A stretch of DNA of 14,746 nt, taken from positions 1 to 14,746 of the forward strand of contig JAHEKB010000032.1 of NCBI GenBank assembly GCA_024638525.1, written 5' to 3'. Below the pieces are notes generated by a model. The model did not search any database. It saw only the letters and a list, made by a program, of their open reading frames with translations, and had not been told where the DNA came from. Of the stretch, positions 13,195 through 14,746 are shown in pieces. Position numbers and translations under genes: made by a program. Positions within the stretch are counted from its first letter, which is position 1; each line of letters opens with the position of its first letter. The stretch comes from Bacteroidota bacterium. Lineage in GTDB: Bacteria; Bacteroidota; Bacteroidia; NS11-12g; UBA9320.

Positions 13195-13859
13195 TGCAAA
13201 CCAGTGTAATTCAACAGACAAAACGCTTTTTTATAAAAGAGCTTAAGACTGAATGGCTGAACCGTTTTGCACTCTTTTCTATTGTTCTTATGTTGGTGAT
13301 CTCAGTCTTTATCGTCTATACCATAGACCAATCGCCAAATGACCAAAGCTGGCATGCTTATCTATTCTTGATATTGATATTTGGGGTGGTTCAAAACATA
13401 AGTAGAAGTTTCTTGTCCGAGAGCCACGGATTGATGATTTACTACAGAACGACAGTTGATCATAGGGCCTATTTCACGGCAAAATTGCTCTATCAAATAT
13501 TTATCAATACTGTATTTGTCATTTTGCTTTTTGCCATGATGAATTTTTTCATGGGGCAGAGTATTTATCACCTGCCAGAATACTTTGTAACTGTATTGCT
13601 TTTTACCATGTGTAATGCGGTGATTTTCACATTCAATGCAGCCATTGCCAGCAGCGCAAGGAACAGTAGTTTAGTTGCAGCAGTTTTGAGTTTGCCATTA
13701 TTGATCCCCAGTTTAATGATTAGTTTGAAAGCTACATCAAAAGCTCAGCTCCGTATTGAAAATGTAAATTTTTACGCAGATTGGGCTGTGCTATCGCTAT
13801 TGTGCCTACTCTGTGCTGTATTGGGTTTTGTGCTTTTCAAATACCTCTGGAGAGAGTGA
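13194..13859 (+). CDS. ccmB: Haem exporter permease CcmB
   Basis: CcmB is the membrane subunit of the CcmABC(D) ABC complex that, with CcmC, releases haem onto the chaperone CcmE during System I cytochrome c maturation. The 221-residue product starts QTKRFFIKELKTEWLNRFALFSIVLMLVISVF. It has six hydrophobic segments, at about residues 25-43, 55-70, 95-118, 128-150, 158-180 and 195-217. LSLPLLIPSLMISLKA near the fifth segment is typical of the family. The partner ATPase CcmA is not in the window; the gene upstream is unrelated and divergent. It lies 51 bases before ccmC. The start at ATG 13194 is the only one before the first helix and sits 28 bases from the divergent start. Confidence 0.9.
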   Translation: MQTSVIQQTKRFFIKELKTEWLNRFALFSIVLMLVISVFIVYTIDQSPNDQSWHAYLFLILIFGVVQNISRSFLSESHGLMIYYRTTVDHRAYFTAKLLYQIFINTVFVILLFAMMNFFMGQSIYHLPEYFVTVLLFTMCNAVIFTFNAAIASSARNSSLVAAVLSLPLLIPSLMISLKATSKAQLRIENVNFYADWAVLSLLCLLCAVLGFVLFKYLWRE

Positions 13860-13891
13860 ATTCATAAGTTTATTTTATGGCCAAAGCTACG

Positions 13892-13899
13892 TACATTTG
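13892..13899 (+). promoter_or_regulatory. Possible internal promoter -7 box (TACATTTG) of ccmC
   Basis: This is a perfect TAnnTTTG in the 51-base gap between ccmB and ccmC, ending 11 bases before the ccmC ATG. No clear -33 TTG is seen. It would let ccmC and downstream genes be transcribed without ccmB. Confidence 0.4.
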
Positions 13900-13910
13900 C
13901 GCAGTTTTAA

Positions 13911-14582
13911 ATGAAGCAAAACTGGTGGAAAATACTTGCTGTTGTTCTCTTGATCTATACGATCATTGGAGGCTTCTTAATGCCAGCTCCTGAGGATCTC
14001 GGCATACTTCAGAAGACCATTCGCAATCTCTATTTTCACGTTCCCATGTGGTTTACCATGATTATTTTACTCTTGGTGTCATACATCTATAGTATTAAGT
14101 ATTTGTCCAAGCAACGAATGGAAGACGACCATAGGGCAGAGAGCATGGCCAATATTGCCATGTTATTTGGCTTTTTGGGTCTTATCACCGGCTCGTTTTG
14201 GGCCAAGTTCACTTGGACTGTGTGGTGGACTCCCGATCCAAAATTGAACGGGGCAGCCATAGGCATGATGATGTATTTGGCCTATTATATCCTGAGAAGA
14301 AATATTGAAGATCCATCTAAGAGGGCAAAGTTTTCAGCGGTATATAACCTTTTCGCATTTCCCATCTTTATCGTTTTAATTATTGTGTTACCGAAGTTAG
14401 CGGAAAGTTCACTACATCCCGGAAGCGGAGATACAGTCGGTTTCAATGAGTTTGACTTGGATTCAAACATGAGGCGGGTGTTTTATCCAGCCGTGATTGG
14501 TTGGATATTATTGGGGTTGTGGATAGCGAGTCTTAGACATAGAATAAAATTATTACAGAACAGATATGAGAACAATTGGTAG
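13911..14582 (+). CDS. ccmC: Haem handling protein CcmC (CcsA/CcmC family)
   Basis: CcmC binds haem in the outer leaflet of the cytoplasmic membrane and hands it to CcmE in System I cytochrome c biogenesis. The 223-residue product has six probable membrane helices, near residues 7-23, 45-63, 78-95, 114-128, 142-161 and 191-208. The tryptophan-rich haem-binding WWD segment is GSFWAKFTWTVWWTPDPKL (94-112). The two external histidine ligands are likely H43 in YFHVPMW and H169 in SLHPGSG, at the expected sides of the WWD loop. Length and the HVPMW/LHPGSG pair favour CcmC over the much longer CcmF or CcsA. The gene overlaps the next by 17 bases, so it is cotranscribed with it. Confidence 0.93.
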   Translation: MKQNWWKILAVVLLIYTIIGGFLMPAPEDLGILQKTIRNLYFHVPMWFTMIILLLVSYIYSIKYLSKQRMEDDHRAESMANIAMLFGFLGLITGSFWAKFTWTVWWTPDPKLNGAAIGMMMYLAYYILRRNIEDPSKRAKFSAVYNLFAFPIFIVLIIVLPKLAESSLHPGSGDTVGFNEFDLDSNMRRVFYPAVIGWILLGLWIASLRHRIKLLQNRYENNW

Positions 14583-14746
14583 TCTACTAGCCCTTTTGGC
14601 ATATGGAAGCCTGATGGCAGGCAACGACGCAGAGCTATTTTATATCAGCGGGAAGATCTATGTTGTTGTCACTGTGCTTTTGTTGATTTTTGGTGGCATC
14701 ATCGCCTATTTAGTACGTTTAGATAAGAAAATTCAGAAGATAGAGA
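14566..14746 (+). CDS. CcmD-like small membrane protein (partial, runs off right edge)
   Basis: ATG at 14566 opens at least 60 codons with no stop before the window end. The product has a short hydrophobic N-terminus (MRTIGSLLALLAYGSLMAG, possibly a signal peptide). ELFYISGKIYVVVTVLLLIFGGIIAYL follows as one membrane helix, then a basic amphipathic tail, VRLDKKIQKIE. The GKIYVVVxVL...YL..LDKKIxKIE pattern after ccmC fits the CcmD proteins of Bacteroidota. CcmD helps release holo-CcmE from the CcmABC complex. The start lies 17 bases inside the end of ccmC in another frame. Assignment rests on position and the helix-plus-basic-tail pattern, as CcmD is poorly conserved. Confidence 0.75.
   Translation, partial: MRTIGSLLALLAYGSLMAGNDAELFYISGKIYVVVTVLLLIFGGIIAYLVRLDKKIQKIE

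Overview
The window looks like ordinary chromosome from a member of the Bacteroidota, most likely an aerobic flavobacterial-type lineage. Three things point that way. There is a predicted secreted protein with a type IX secretion (Por) C-terminal sorting domain. Shine-Dalgarno sites are weak or absent. Perfect TAnnTTTG boxes, the -7 element of the Bacteroidota housekeeping sigma factor, sit just upstream of many genes. I see no insertion sequences, CRISPR arrays, rRNA or tRNA genes, and no gene-free stretch longer than about 210 bases. Coding density is very high and several neighbouring genes overlap.

Layout from left to right. Positions 1-947 (minus strand): methylmalonyl-CoA epimerase followed by an AI-2E/PerM-type membrane protein that runs off the left edge. 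Positions 1159-3139 (plus): an iscS-iscU-iscA iron-sulfur cluster operon. Positions 3226-3735 (minus): an unrecognised four-helix membrane protein. Positions 3921-4310 (plus): a zinc-ribbon protein of unknown role. Positions 4307-5839 (minus): a HerA/YjgR-like DUF853 ATPase. Positions 5930-7186 (plus): a CNNM/CBS/CorC-type transporter. Positions 7258-8793 (plus): the predicted T9SS cargo protein. Positions 8787-10070 (minus): rarA. Positions 10106-10678 (plus): the rdgB/HAM1 house-cleaning nucleotidase. Positions 10795-11244 (plus): a possible 23-codon ORF and a small membrane-anchored four-cysteine protein. Positions 11241-13165 (minus): a TerB-like protein overlapping a biotin carboxylase. 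Positions 13194-14746 (plus): ccmB, ccmC and a ccmD-like gene, the start of a System I cytochrome c maturation cluster that continues past the right edge.

Functionally this is core metabolism and maintenance: Fe-S assembly, haem export for cytochrome c, biotin-dependent carboxylation, propionate/methylmalonate metabolism, replication-fork repair and nucleotide-pool sanitation. I found no convincing previously undescribed multi-gene system. The unusual signals are regulatory and architectural. Two divergent gene pairs have mutually overlapping promoters, one of them built as an 8-bp inverted repeat with facing -7 boxes. Several leaders look extremely short. Three minus-strand genes appear to use non-ATG starts. 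Three convergent gene pairs overlap at their stop codons, two of them through a shared 4-base palindrome. All functional assignments are from recognised sequence motifs only; no database search was run.
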